Positions 30,345 through 39,345 of a stretch of DNA of 64,000 bases are shown here, one piece after another. The notes beneath the pieces were generated by a model that worked only from the letters and a program-made list of their open reading frames with translations, made no database searches and had not been told where the DNA came from. Positions within the stretch are counted from its first letter, which is position 1. The number at the start of each line of letters is the position of its first letter. The position numbers and the translations under genes were made by a program. Origin of the DNA: Rhynchopus euleeides (taxonomy: Eukaryota; Euglenozoa; Diplonemea; Diplonemida; Diplonemidae); contig OY723281.1 in assembly GCA_963210315.1 (NCBI GenBank), positions 1,178,001 through 1,242,000 of the forward strand, in the 5' to 3' direction.

Positions 30345-30525
30345 TCTCGCCTGGGGCGGGAAAGTACCGGGGCAATCTCACCTGGGGCGGGAAAGTATCG
30401 GGGCAATCTCGCCCGGGGCGGGAAAGTATCGGGGCAATCTCGCCTGGGGCGGGAAAGTATCGGGGCAATCTCGCCCGGTGCGGGAAAGTATCGGGGCAAT
30501 CTCGCCCGGGGCGGGAAAGTACCTC
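30077..30525 (-). repeat. 31-bp minisatellite, about 15 units
   Basis: The unit GGCGGGAAAGTATCGGGGCA followed by ATCTCGCCYGG repeats with exact 31-bp spacing (GGGAAAG at 30079, 30110, 30141 and so on to 30514). It lies immediately upstream of the transposase domain. Each unit holds TTTCCCGC on the minus strand, the core of an E2F-type site. Because 31 is not a multiple of 3 it reads through all frames. Confidence 0.9.
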
Positions 30526-31117
30526 ACTCGTGGCTCCCCGGCCCCACCTGTGGCACAGAAGTCGTCCCTGTGGGTCCCTGGTATGAAAATTTTTCCCTCC
30601 TGACCTATTGCGCTCCTGGTGCATTTTGGTGCATTTTGGTGCATTTTCCCATTTTTTGGCTGAAAATTGACGAAGCTTGACGACAGGTGACGAACAGCGA
30701 AAAACCCGAAATTCAATTTTTTTTGGGGGGGGCTTCGCTAACGGAATTTCGTGACGGAAGCCCGTCGTCGTCGTCACAAGCCTCGCCATTTTGGCCGGAA
30801 ACCCTCATTTTTCTAATTACTTGACGAATGCCGGACTTTAACGAACCATAACGGCCAGCGAAGACCCCCTGAAACTCCTGAAAATTCCTGAAAACTCCTG
30901 AGGCGTTTCTGAGGGGAGGATGGGCAAGTTTTTCAGTCATCGGGGGCTCCAGGGGCTAACTTCCACCCGGTGCGGCTCAGATCCTGAAAACCCGGCTTCG
31001 GCCAGTGTAGTTGGATGCACCGGTGGGCAATTCAAATTGCACAGCTGCTCCGACGAAAGGGGAAGCAATCCCTCCGGATCCGGAACCCCTCCGCCGTGCC
31101 GGAGAGGATGCTGGGTT

Positions 31118-31310
31118 TGCAGTGGTGGCGCACGCATCGTGTTTTCCAGAAGTGCGTACGGCGCACGCGTGCAAGGACGGCGCGTCCGTGCGGCAAAATG
31201 TAGCACACACGGTGGACTCCAGCCACCCTAGTGCAGTGGTGGCAGCGTACGGCCGTACGGTCCGCGTACGCGTATGCCGTACGCACTTTCTGAAAACCGC
31301 GCTGCGTCCG
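31118..31310. repeat. Inverted GTGCGTACGGC clusters
   Basis: TTTTCCAGAAGTGCGTACGG at 31141-31160 faces a near-inverse GTACGCACTTTCTGAAAA at 31279-31296, with GTGGTGGC also mirrored. They could be the ends of a small element next to the rRNA fragment. No target duplication is obvious. Confidence 0.45.
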
Positions 31311-31317
31311 ACTTTGG

Positions 31318-31452
31318 TAATGATCCTGCTGCAGGTTCACCTACAGCAACCTTGTTACGACTTTTGCTTCCTCTAGCTGAAAAATATTGCTTGGGTTCGG
31401 AACGCAACAATTGGAAATCCAAGAGTCGCAACCTCCCCCAAGCTCTATCCTA
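31318..31452 (-). rRNA. SSU rRNA 3'-end fragment (about 135 nt)
   Basis: The minus strand contains AAAAGTCGTAACAAGGTTGC, TGTAGGTGAACCTGCAGCAG and GATCATTA, the universal 3' terminus of nuclear SSU rRNA (helix 45 region and the 1492R primer site), preceded by about 80 nt consistent with the end of helix 44. The AGGTTGCTGTAGG and CTGCAGCAGG versions resemble euglenozoan rRNA. Upstream the similarity stops at CTCTATCC (31443-31450), so it is a fragment and not a working gene. How it arrived (element-captured, or a derivative of rDNA) is unknown. Confidence 0.85.
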
Positions 31453-31756
31453 CAGACGCGTACGCAGAATTTTCGTACGGCTGGTATTCTATATTAGTCA
31501 GGGAGTGGGAGTCTTTATGTGCCCGGTGTGTTGCTGGGTAGCCAGCCGGTAGCCAGTCTCCCAAGAAGGCGGAAATGCAGCGATGGATGGCTGTCCCAGC
31601 TGGCCAGAAACAGGTTTGAGGCCATTTTTGTGACTATTTTCCCTGGAAGAAGGCCCTGGAGGGGGTCATTTTGTGATTTTCACCTTCTCCCTCAGAAAAC
31701 CTCCCAATAAGAACGTACATCCGTATGCTGTCAGGGGACCTCGTGCGTGCCCCTTT
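31453..31756. other. Intergenic, no gene seen
   Basis: Nothing recognised between the rRNA fragment and the right AAGAATTCTT array. AGCCAGCCGGTAGCCAGTC at 31541 is a small internal duplication. Confidence 0.35.
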
Positions 31757-32017
31757 CAAGAATTCCTAAGAATTCTTAAGAATTCTTCAAGAATTCTTGG
31801 AAATTCTTAAGAATTCTTAAGAATTCTTGGTAAGAATTTCCAAGAATTCAAGAATTTTTAAGAATTGAAAAAGTAAGAATTCTTAAGAATTCTTACGAAT
31901 TCTTAAAGAATTCTGTCAAACCATGAGAAAGTCGCAAGAAATCACAAGACCAACACAAAAAGTCGCAAAAAATCACAAGAAATTGCGGAGAATGTTTGCG
32001 TTTATTTGTGTTTTTTT

Positions 32018-32090
32018 GTATAGCGTATCAGTTCTCGTGCGTCGTCTTTCGTAGACGTTCTGTACGATGCGGATCCGCTAATCCAACATA
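32018..32090 (+). repeat. Dispersed repeat, also at 8830-8897
   Basis: The same ordered words as at 8830 (GCGTATCAG, TCTCGTG, TCGTCTTTCGT, CTGTACGATG, TCCGCTAA). It immediately precedes the LINE-derived fragment. Confidence 0.65.
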
Positions 32091-32179
32091 GCAAACGTTT
32101 TTTTGTCCCGTGGCCTGCGCGACGCGAGGACCGGGTCGGCTCCCTCTGCTCGGTAGGCGCTGGAGAGGTCTGGGGCGGG

Positions 32180-34369
32180 ATGACACCCCGGCCCGTGTTC
32201 GCAGGTGGCGCAGAGACGATCGCGGCGTTAGAGGCGAGTGCAGAACAGGCATGTGCGGCCGCAGGCGTCGATGCAGACGGCAATATCGTGAGGTGGGGAA
32301 CAAACGTGTTCCCAGACTACACTGGGATCCCCCGGACCACGCGAGCCTCACAATGGGATGGGCCACGCCCGCCCCCGCCGCGCAGCGCTATACCCGTACC
32401 AGTGCCGCGGTCGCTCGCGAGCACGTCTCTGGGCCCCCGGAAAGTGTGCAACGCGCATTCGAAACCGAAATGCGACGAGTGCGATACTGCCAAGCGGAAT
32501 TATGCACTGACGATAGCTGCGTGTTGCCGCGTCCACCACCACCACGCGGACGGCCTGAAGGTGATGTGCTGTGAGACACACCACATGACGCGATGCGGCA
32601 CCTGCGCCAATGTGAAGACATGCTGCGCGGCCGGCCACCATGGGCGCGCCCCCAGGGTCGACCAAGTTGCGAGCACGGATGACGACAGCAGCAGCTGCGA
32701 AGACGACTCTGACAGCGAGGGAGAGGAGGGCAGCTCTGGTGCCACTGAGCATGATGGAGACGACGCTGCAGATGCGGGCTCCACCAGCGAGGAAGTCCCT
32801 CCCTCGTCTGAGATGGATAGCGACACGACGGCTGCGGCTGCGGTGAAACGCACCGCCATCGTTCTGGACGCCTCCGACGAGGACTCGATGGGGCAGGATG
32901 CCGTGAAACGCACCGCCATTTGTTTAGATCACTCTGACGAGGGCCCGTCCCTCTGGGGGGCTGGGATAGTGTGTGTGCGACAGCCAGAGTGGGACATGTG
33001 TGCGTCTCTTCTTCTTCTTTGGCCGGGCGTGATTGAGCATTTGGCTCTTCGCTGCCCCGACGATCAGCCCAGTGAGGGCGAGTTGGGTTCTTCTGCGGAG
33101 TCATCTGCGTTGACCCCACGCGAATTCCCTGGTTTTCTTTTCTCGCCTTCCCCTCGAATGAATACCCCTGCTTCCCCTACCCCGCGTAAGATGGGTGCAG
33201 AGCACGTTACGCTTGATGCGGATGAATCGTCGGGCTCCCAGCCTGATGATGCTCGTCTCGCTCCACCAGCAGATACAGCACCGCCTCCGGCGCCCTCTCC
33301 GGCTCCGGAGCTCGTGCTGCACACAGACCTGCTGGACGGGCTACAGACCCCGCAGTCGGGCTCGCCGCCCCTCCCAGAGAGCGCCACGCAACGGAGATCT
33401 CCGAGCCCTTGCGTGGGGCGCCGCCTTCCTTTCTCTCCCTCTCTCCCCTCTGAGTCCTCGGTGCCCCGCGCGCAGAAGCGGGTAGCACCCATACAGGAGA
33501 CAGGCGAATCTGCCCTGGGGCAACGCTCCTTTAACAACAGAAGAGTAGAACCTCAACCCCCCGTGTCCCCTGGTTCACCGATTTCAGCGTCAAGCCTTCG
33601 GCCTGACGAGGATAGTATCATGTCCCCATCAGAACTTGCTTCCCCCCTTCCTCTCTCGCCTGCACCTTCCCTTGTTGTGGATGACTCGCCGGGCTTTCAG
33701 CCCGTCGACACTCGGCTTAGTCCCCCATCAGACACTGTGTCACCCCCACCACCCTCTCCATGTCAGGAGCCCCTAGTGCCTTTAGACACTGCAACCCCCT
33801 CTCTTCCCGACTGGCAGGCAGAAACGCCGTCTCACCAGGGGGGCGACACGCTCTCCCACGAGTGCACGTCGCCGAGCCCTTACGTGGGGCGTCGACTTCC
33901 TTTCTCCCCTTCCTCCCCTTCTGAGTCCTCGGTTCCCCGCGCGCAGAAACGTGTAGCGCACATGCGGGAGGCAGACGAATCTGCCCTGGAGCGATGCTCG
34001 TTTCATAACAACAGAGCAGGTTTTCCTTCCTCCCGCACGATCATCAGCACAGCTAGATCAGGCGTGCCTTCCCCTTTCCCACGGGCCTCACAGGCCTTGC
34101 GCTTCTTGGAGCGCAAGACACGTGCTGTCCGTCCTTCTCGTTCTCGTTTCCTCCAGAAGCAGGTGTTGCGTGCGGTTCCGAAGCGCACCCGCTGCATCCC
34201 CTCTCCCACCATCTTTCGTTCGGCGGCTATTCCGCGCTCTTTTCAACGCGTCGTCGCGAAGATTGCGCCTCAGTATCAGCAGGCGCAATCTCCGGCTTCC
34301 AGTGTGTGTGTGTCCCCCCTCCTTTACAGCGCAACGAGGAGGAGAGCGAAACCGTGTGGTGTCACGTAG
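32180..34369 (+). pseudogene. C-terminal fragment of a diverged LINE ORF2
   Basis: An open frame of 729 codons. Residues 70-160 match the Cys/His-rich C-terminal block of the LINE ORF2: KVCNAHSKPKCDECDTAKRN here against NVCRAHSKPKCHDCDAAGHN in the LINE, then CCRVHHH, CCETHHMTRCGTC and CCAAGHHG in the same order. The preceding GTNVFP and SQWD also align. The remaining 570 residues are Ser/Pro/acidic, with a duplicated segment (YVGRRLPFSPS and PRAQKRVA occur twice). It lacks endonuclease and RT, so it is most simply a 5'-truncated insertion of a related LINE. That it stays open for 2.2 kb despite clear divergence leaves domestication possible. Its 3' end (TTTACAGCGCAACGAGGAGG) recurs at 38621. 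Confidence 0.6.
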
Positions 34370-34677
34370 AGCAAGAGTAGGATAGCGGGCCCGGTTCCTC
34401 ACGGTATGGTCCTTCGGGGCCAGGCTGCGATGCCAGCACGCTAACCCAAATTGCAATACGTTTTTGTGATTTTTTGTGAATGCCCTGTGAATTTTTGCGA
34501 TCTTTTCAAGTTTCACAGGGCCCGACAGCCCCAGGGGTGGAATTTTTCACAGGTTTCAGACAGTTTTCCACTCATCGACCTGCACAACTTCCCAACAACG
34601 AGCGTCCCTGGGTTCGTGCCCCACTACGAACCGCAATTGATCCAAAGAGTCCCAGAACGCGAAGGAGAAGGCCAGAT

Positions 34678-34731
34678 GTTCGCTACCGTGGCCTCCGGCG
34701 GCTGGGGGGCTCCGCCCCCTAAACCCCTGTG
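34678..34731 (+). repeat. Single arm of the GTTCACTACCGTGG foldback family
   Basis: GTTCGCTACCGTGGCCTCCG, continuing GCTGGGGGGCTCCGCCCCC, matches the left arm of the foldback at 20271-20461. The opposing arm is not seen nearby. Confidence 0.65.
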
Positions 34732-35039
34732 CTGTGCACCTGTCGAGTGTGCATGTACCATTTGGTGTACCATGGCAAGTGGGAAACGGCACAACACCAG
34801 GAGTGCGACATGGTCGTGAGTGAAGACGGAGTACGTGCAGACTACCATCCCTGCACAACGAAGTCTGTACGACTTCCTCGTTGTCCACTCACACCGCACA
34901 TTGCAAAGCGTATCGATCAGAACGAATGTTGTTGCGGATATACGCGTGCATTGCATGAGGCGCTCGCGCGCGAAGCGCGCCAGCACTTTTTTTAGCACCC
35001 CTTTTTCCGGATCAAAGCTCGCCATCACCCGCCCGTGCG

Positions 35040-36147
35040 GTCGAGCACCAGAAGAAGAAGCAGTCGGGCGGTGAAGACAAGAACGGCGACAGGCAAGGGA
35101 GGCAGCAGAAGGCGCACGGAGCCAATCCAGCACCGGAATTCGTGAGTGACCTGTCGTATTCACTTTGCATCGGCAATACCACGGCCAGCCAGGCGGAGCT
35201 TGTGGTGTTGGCGATTCGGAAACACCTGTACCCGAACATGCCCAGCGGACGCGCCCTCTTGCAGAAACACAGCAGCCACACGGATGCACTTCTGAAGGCG
35301 CTGAAAGATGCTCTCAAAGGTCGCACCGTGCCTATTGGCATCGACGGAACTACAGCAGCATCGATCCACACCTCGTACCTCGCTGTGACTGCATATGTTG
35401 GGCAACAACCGCTGCTGGTGTGCGTTGAGGTGTTCAGGCTGGGGTGAGCCCTGACGCAGTGATGCTTGAAGATGTGCTGCAGCGGCTCGAATGCGACTAC
35501 TCGTTTACGATCGCGTCTGTCAACATGGACAGATGCGCGACAAACCAGCGCCTCATCAAGCTCACAGGGCGTCTGTCGGTGTGGTGTTTGGGGCATCACG
35601 CCAACAAATGTTGCAAAGACTTCTACACGAAGCGCTTCCCCCTCGCCATCCAGTTCGTGACCTTCTTCTCACAGGCGCCGCGCACCACCTCAGAAACGAG
35701 GTGGTCAGCGCTGTTTCACGTCGTTGAGCATGTGGCACCCCGGACCGACCTGCTTGCAAGCTTCTTGCACGAAGAGCTTGAGCGCGCCTACAAACCGCAA
35801 AGTGTCCGAGAGTTACATTTGATCGGAGGGGATGGGTGGGGGGACATGCTCTCGGAGACCCAGACGATGCACAGAGCCTCCTACAGTTCTTCCTCTGGAT
35901 GAGCAACCCCCCCAGCGATCAGAAGTCCTGCTTTGTCGTGGGGGAAGTATGGAAGAGCATCCAACACGTCACCAACGAGGAACAACAACTTCTCAAAGAG
36001 CTGTGGGACACGTTTTCCTCAAGAGAGTTCTTTGAACTCATGGAGGTGATGGACCCGGAAGCAGTTGCCCAGGAGGTGATTACTGATGAAGTGCTGGAGG
36101 CGTCGGAAGAGAGGTGGCGGGACGTCTTGGGGCGTAACACCACTTAG
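35040..36147 (+). pseudogene. Decayed hAT-like DNA transposase
   Basis: Three consecutive open stretches in different frames read like one protein: about 35040-35447 (IGIDGTTAASIHTSYLAVTA), 35444-35902 (SVNMDRCATNQRLI, LGHHANKCCKDFY, TSETRWSALFHVVEHV) and 35836-36147 (LQFFLWMSNPPSD to the end). The DGTT strand, the C/W-x-x-H-x-x-N-x-x-x-KD motif and ETRW fit the hAT superfamily. The frame changes near 35445 and 35840 fall beside G-runs, as expected for small indels, though introns cannot be excluded. The N-terminus (BED finger) and C-terminal dimerisation domain were not recognised, and no inverted ends were found. Confidence 0.5.
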
Positions 36148-36331
36148 CCGTGTCCCATCCTTGTGGTGTTGTCTCATGTGGCCACCTAGCCATCCCATTG
36201 CCTCCCTCAGAAGCCTGTAGTAATAGTGCGATATGGGCATATCGCATACGATATCAAGGCTGACTAAACACGATATAAATACGATATATTGCGATATATT
36301 GCGATATCGCCTTACTGGGGGGGGGCAAATA

Positions 36332-36378
36332 CAAGCATACATGCTAATACAAGCATACATGCGAATACAAGCATATTA
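36332..36378 (+). repeat. 18-bp tandem repeat
   Basis: AATACAAGCATACATGCT repeats nearly exactly, with a partial third unit. It directly follows TACTGGGGGGGGGCA, which resembles the end of the TA-flanked element at 18474. Confidence 0.7.
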
Positions 36379-36426
36379 TGAAAATCCGGATTTAAATAAA
36401 ATTTTCAGGCTAATAGAAGCATATAT

Positions 36427-36890
36427 CACGGATGACGTACGAATCGTAATGGTGAAATACGAATCGTGCATATCGTATTTTATATCGCATTATATCGTAT
36501 ACGATTACGATATAAAATACGATATCATGCGATATTACGAATCGTTTAGGATGATGCATGGCCACACGGGGTGGGCACCGGGGAAAAAGGCACCCAGCAC
36601 ATCAACGAGGGGCGGCGAGACTACCACCACCACCCCAGATGAGTCACCCACTCCGAAGCCAAAGGCTCTCAAAGAGCAGCTGGCGAAGCAGAAAGCAGGG
36701 GCGCGAGTGAGCTACGTGACAGCGAAAACACGTCATGATAAGCTGCAAGGCGATGCCAAAGACGTGTACGCCGTCAAGGATGTCGCGTCTCTGCAAACCC
36801 GCAAACCCCAGTGTTCTCCCGATGGCGAGTTTGGGGGCGAAATTCTCCATTTGTATTTTTTCCCCCGAAAACCCGACGGCGAGTTTCGGC
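36427..36890 (+). repeat. Repeat R, uninterrupted copy
   Basis: Matches 26028-26127 joined to 27503-27844. The palindrome with arms ATATCGTATTTTATATCG is at about 36470-36525, and the unoccupied target TCA of the 1.37-kb element is at 36525-36527. It carries the same Thr/Pro/Lys-rich frame as the other copy, with a handful of substitutions. Confidence 0.9.
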
Positions 36891-37034
36891 AACCAAACCC
36901 CTTTCGTATTCAGGCCCTTCCTTGAGTATACGCTTTAATTTCTTGTGGTCAGTCCGAGCTTTCCTGCGTCGTCCACCCCCCATTTTCTACTGTTGTTTCA
37001 ACTACACAACACCCGACCCCCCCCTGCTTTCTGT

Positions 37035-38456
37035 TATCCCCGAAACGAAAATACTCGCACCCCAAGGGTGTCGTCTACTTAACTACGCGGGCCCGCGGCC
37101 CGGTAGACTCCCCTTGTTTGAGAGAGGAGCTGCTCTGGTGGGGTGAGGGAAGTGACACAGGAGGAGGAGGAGGCGCAGGCGCCACACGGTCTGTAGCGCC
37201 CGGTGACGCGCTACGTGAGGAAGGAGGATTAAGGTAGGCCCGGAAGCCTGTAGGCGCGTGCGGTGACCGCGCACGGGCGGAGGAGGAAGAGGCACCAGAA
37301 CGGGGCCTTTGGGGAAGGGCTGCGTCAACGGACACGCCGTCGGGAGGGGAGGTAGTAGGAGAAGGTGGGTCCGGATCAGCGGCGCCCACGTCAGCGTCAG
37401 CGTCAGCGGTGGGGATCACGTGGTCGACCCTAGGCCTTTGGGCAGGCAGTGCCGGGGTGGAACCGGTATGCGCCTCTAAGGCGGTGCGCTTCAGCTGCGC
37501 CACGGCGGGGATGGATGGCCTGACGCCGTCGGGTGAGAGCCTCCTACGAGGCTGCATCAGGTGGCGGTGGGGTGAGCCCGGGGAGCACACGGTATGGGCC
37601 AGCCTCTTCAGGATAACTGGAGGGGTGGCGGGCTCGGGAGTAGCGGGACACGGGGTCGCTTCAGGGGAGGGCTGAGGCGCAGGCACACGGGGTGGCGTGG
37701 TGGAGGGAAGATCCCCCACGGTAGGCGCAGTCGCCTCTGGGAAGGGCGGGGTTGGCGGCACATGGGGCGGCGGGGTGGGGGCGTCTGCCTCCACAGGCGT
37801 CGCAGGGGCGGGAGGGACGTGGTGGCCCTTCTTGCAGCAAGCGGTGGGGCGTCTGTCATCCAGCTCAGGCAGAGAGGCGCAGACCCCGCAGGGGGGCAGG
37901 TCATGGTCGCGGCAGCCGTGGTGGCCACGCTTGCAGCACATGTTGGAGGAGCTGCAGGTGCCGCAGCGGAGCAGCCGGTGCGTGGTGCAGAACTGCACGG
38001 GCAGTCCGTCATCCTGGCGGTGGTGGGCCCGGCAGCAGTCTTCCATTCGCAGGGTTCGGTTGTGCCCCGCCGCGTCGCAGTCATGGCACTTGGGCTTGGA
38101 GTGGGCCCTGCAGACGTTGCGAGCCAGCACCTCCGAACGGGGGGCATAGCGCTCAGCGCCGCACGGCGCCGACCTCGGGCTGACCGTGTCGAGGGGGTCA
38201 CGGGTGGGGGCTACGGGAGTAGGGTCCCACTGTTCGCTTCGCGTGTCCCGGTCGGGCACCTCGGCATACGACGGGGTAAGGTCCAGGCCCCACGACTTGC
38301 TCGAGGCCCAGTGGATCGCGCGGGGAATCTGCTCGATCAGGATACGGGTGGTGAGCCCGTGGCAGGCAAAGCGGGGGCGCGGCTCAAGACCGCCCCAGAC
38401 TTCCTTCACCCCCACCGCGCGGAGGCAGTAGACACGCGAGACAAACGCGCCAGGCA
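37035..38456 (-). mobile_element. 5'-truncated LINE copy, C-terminal ORF2
   Basis: The minus strand is collinear with 16339-17760 of the full LINE, with equal length and an identical encoded protein from PGAFVSRVYC to the stop, so it is a very recent insertion. It contains only the Cys/His-rich block and the Pro/Ser tail. It ends at CGGGGATA, before the TTCACACTATAAGCATAC(GA)n seen in the full element, so it lacks the GA tail. No target duplication is apparent. Confidence 0.95.
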
Positions 38457-38603
38457 GCAATACAACAATAACATGACAGTGGATGAAACGAGACAGGCCC
38501 CGTCACGACAGTCCACGAAACGCCTGGGGAAAGCGTGGTGTTAGTCGCATCGAGCATCGTCTGGTTGTGTGAGTGAGCGTCTCCTTCTGTGATGATAACA
38601 CGA

Positions 38604-38665
38604 GTGTGCGGCACACCCTCCCCTTTACAGCGCAACGAAGGGGGAGAGCGTGTGGTGTCATGCAG
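38604..38665 (+). repeat. Scrap of the diverged LINE 3' end
   Basis: CCCTTTACAGCGCAACGAAG then GGGAGAGCGTGTGGTGTCA corresponds to 34319-34366 at the end of the diverged LINE ORF2 fragment. It is likely a heavily truncated insertion. Confidence 0.55.
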
Positions 38666-39345
38666 ATTGAATGTAGGATTTATACAACTACCTGGGACCC
38701 CCCTGTGTATAAGTCCCCGCCCCCCCCCCCCCTTACCGCCGTGTTTAAGTCCCCCCCCCTGGGGATCAAAGAGGCCAAAAGGGGGGGCTCAAACACAGGT
38801 GGCCCTAAACACGGGGGTGGGCTAGTCTGGAGGGTCATCACTACGGGGGGTCTCCGGAGGAGTGGTGGGGGGGGGGGGTGGGGCAGGCGCGGGATGGAGG
38901 TGTGGTGTGGTGCTGGCTATCGCGAGAGGGGTTCCACAAATATCGACGCCAACCCAAGGGTGTCGGTGTTGGGACCCCCCCCGCCCCCCTGCCCGGGTGT
39001 CGCAACGCCTGCGCGCCGCGCTGTCTCCCGCAGCAGCCATCGTGTCAACTGGAGGGGTTCAGGAGGGACCCTGGGGGAAGAGGTGTCGACGGATCGCAAC
39101 GTTATTCGAGAAGAAAGACTGCGCGCGCAATGTCTCCCGAGGTGTGGTGGAAGCGTCAGAGCGTCAATTGGCGAAAAACGCCTGCGTGGTTTCATACACA
39201 GCACCTCCATCCACACCCACACCAAGTCACCAGAATCTCAGGCGCTGCACACACAACCCTGCCCCACACGCAAGGCGTGCTGCTGCGGCAGCGATGCTGG
39301 GACCGCCCTGCACAGGGCAGGTGTAGCGGGGTGGCTGGCGCTGCG
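38666..39345 (+). other. 5' flank of surface gene B
   Basis: Long C- and G-runs (38721-38734, 38870-38879) lie in the distal part. From about 39220 to the ATG it is nearly identical to the flank of gene C (CACACCAAGTCACCAGAA and onward), so the duplication that made B and C includes at least 125 bp of leader. CACCAAGTCACCAG is a possible trans-splice acceptor area; not provable here. Confidence 0.5.

Larger units (their letters stand above)
28055..30869 (-). mobile_element. PIF/Harbinger-like transposon, TSD TGA
   Basis: GGGGGTCTTCGCT at 28055 and AGCGAAGACCCCC ending at 30869 form 13-bp inverted ends flanked by TGA (28052-28054, 30870-30872). The transposase gene lies between on the minus strand. 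The same ends and 3-bp duplications mark the MITEs at 2076, 8901 and 43785, so this element is a candidate source of their transposase. A second, degenerate right end (AGCGAAAAACCC, about 30697-30708), preceded by GTGCATTTTGGTGCATTTT as in the MITEs, suggests an alternative end at 30708 with a separate small element at about 30725-30869. Confidence 0.65.
27913..31925. mobile_element. 4-kb element with AAGAATTCTT subterminal arrays
   Basis: The left end CATGGTTTGACAGAATTCTT faces its inverted counterpart on the right, ending GAATTCTGTCAAACCATG, flanked by AGAAAG on both sides (27907-27912, 31926-31931). Next to each end lies 100-160 bp of irregular AAGAATTCTT repeats (27921-28050 and 31757-31915). 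Between them sit a PIF/Harbinger-like transposase element and a fragment of SSU rRNA. It may be one large composite transposon or a host element later invaded by the Harbinger element. No transposase of its own was recognised. Confidence 0.65.
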
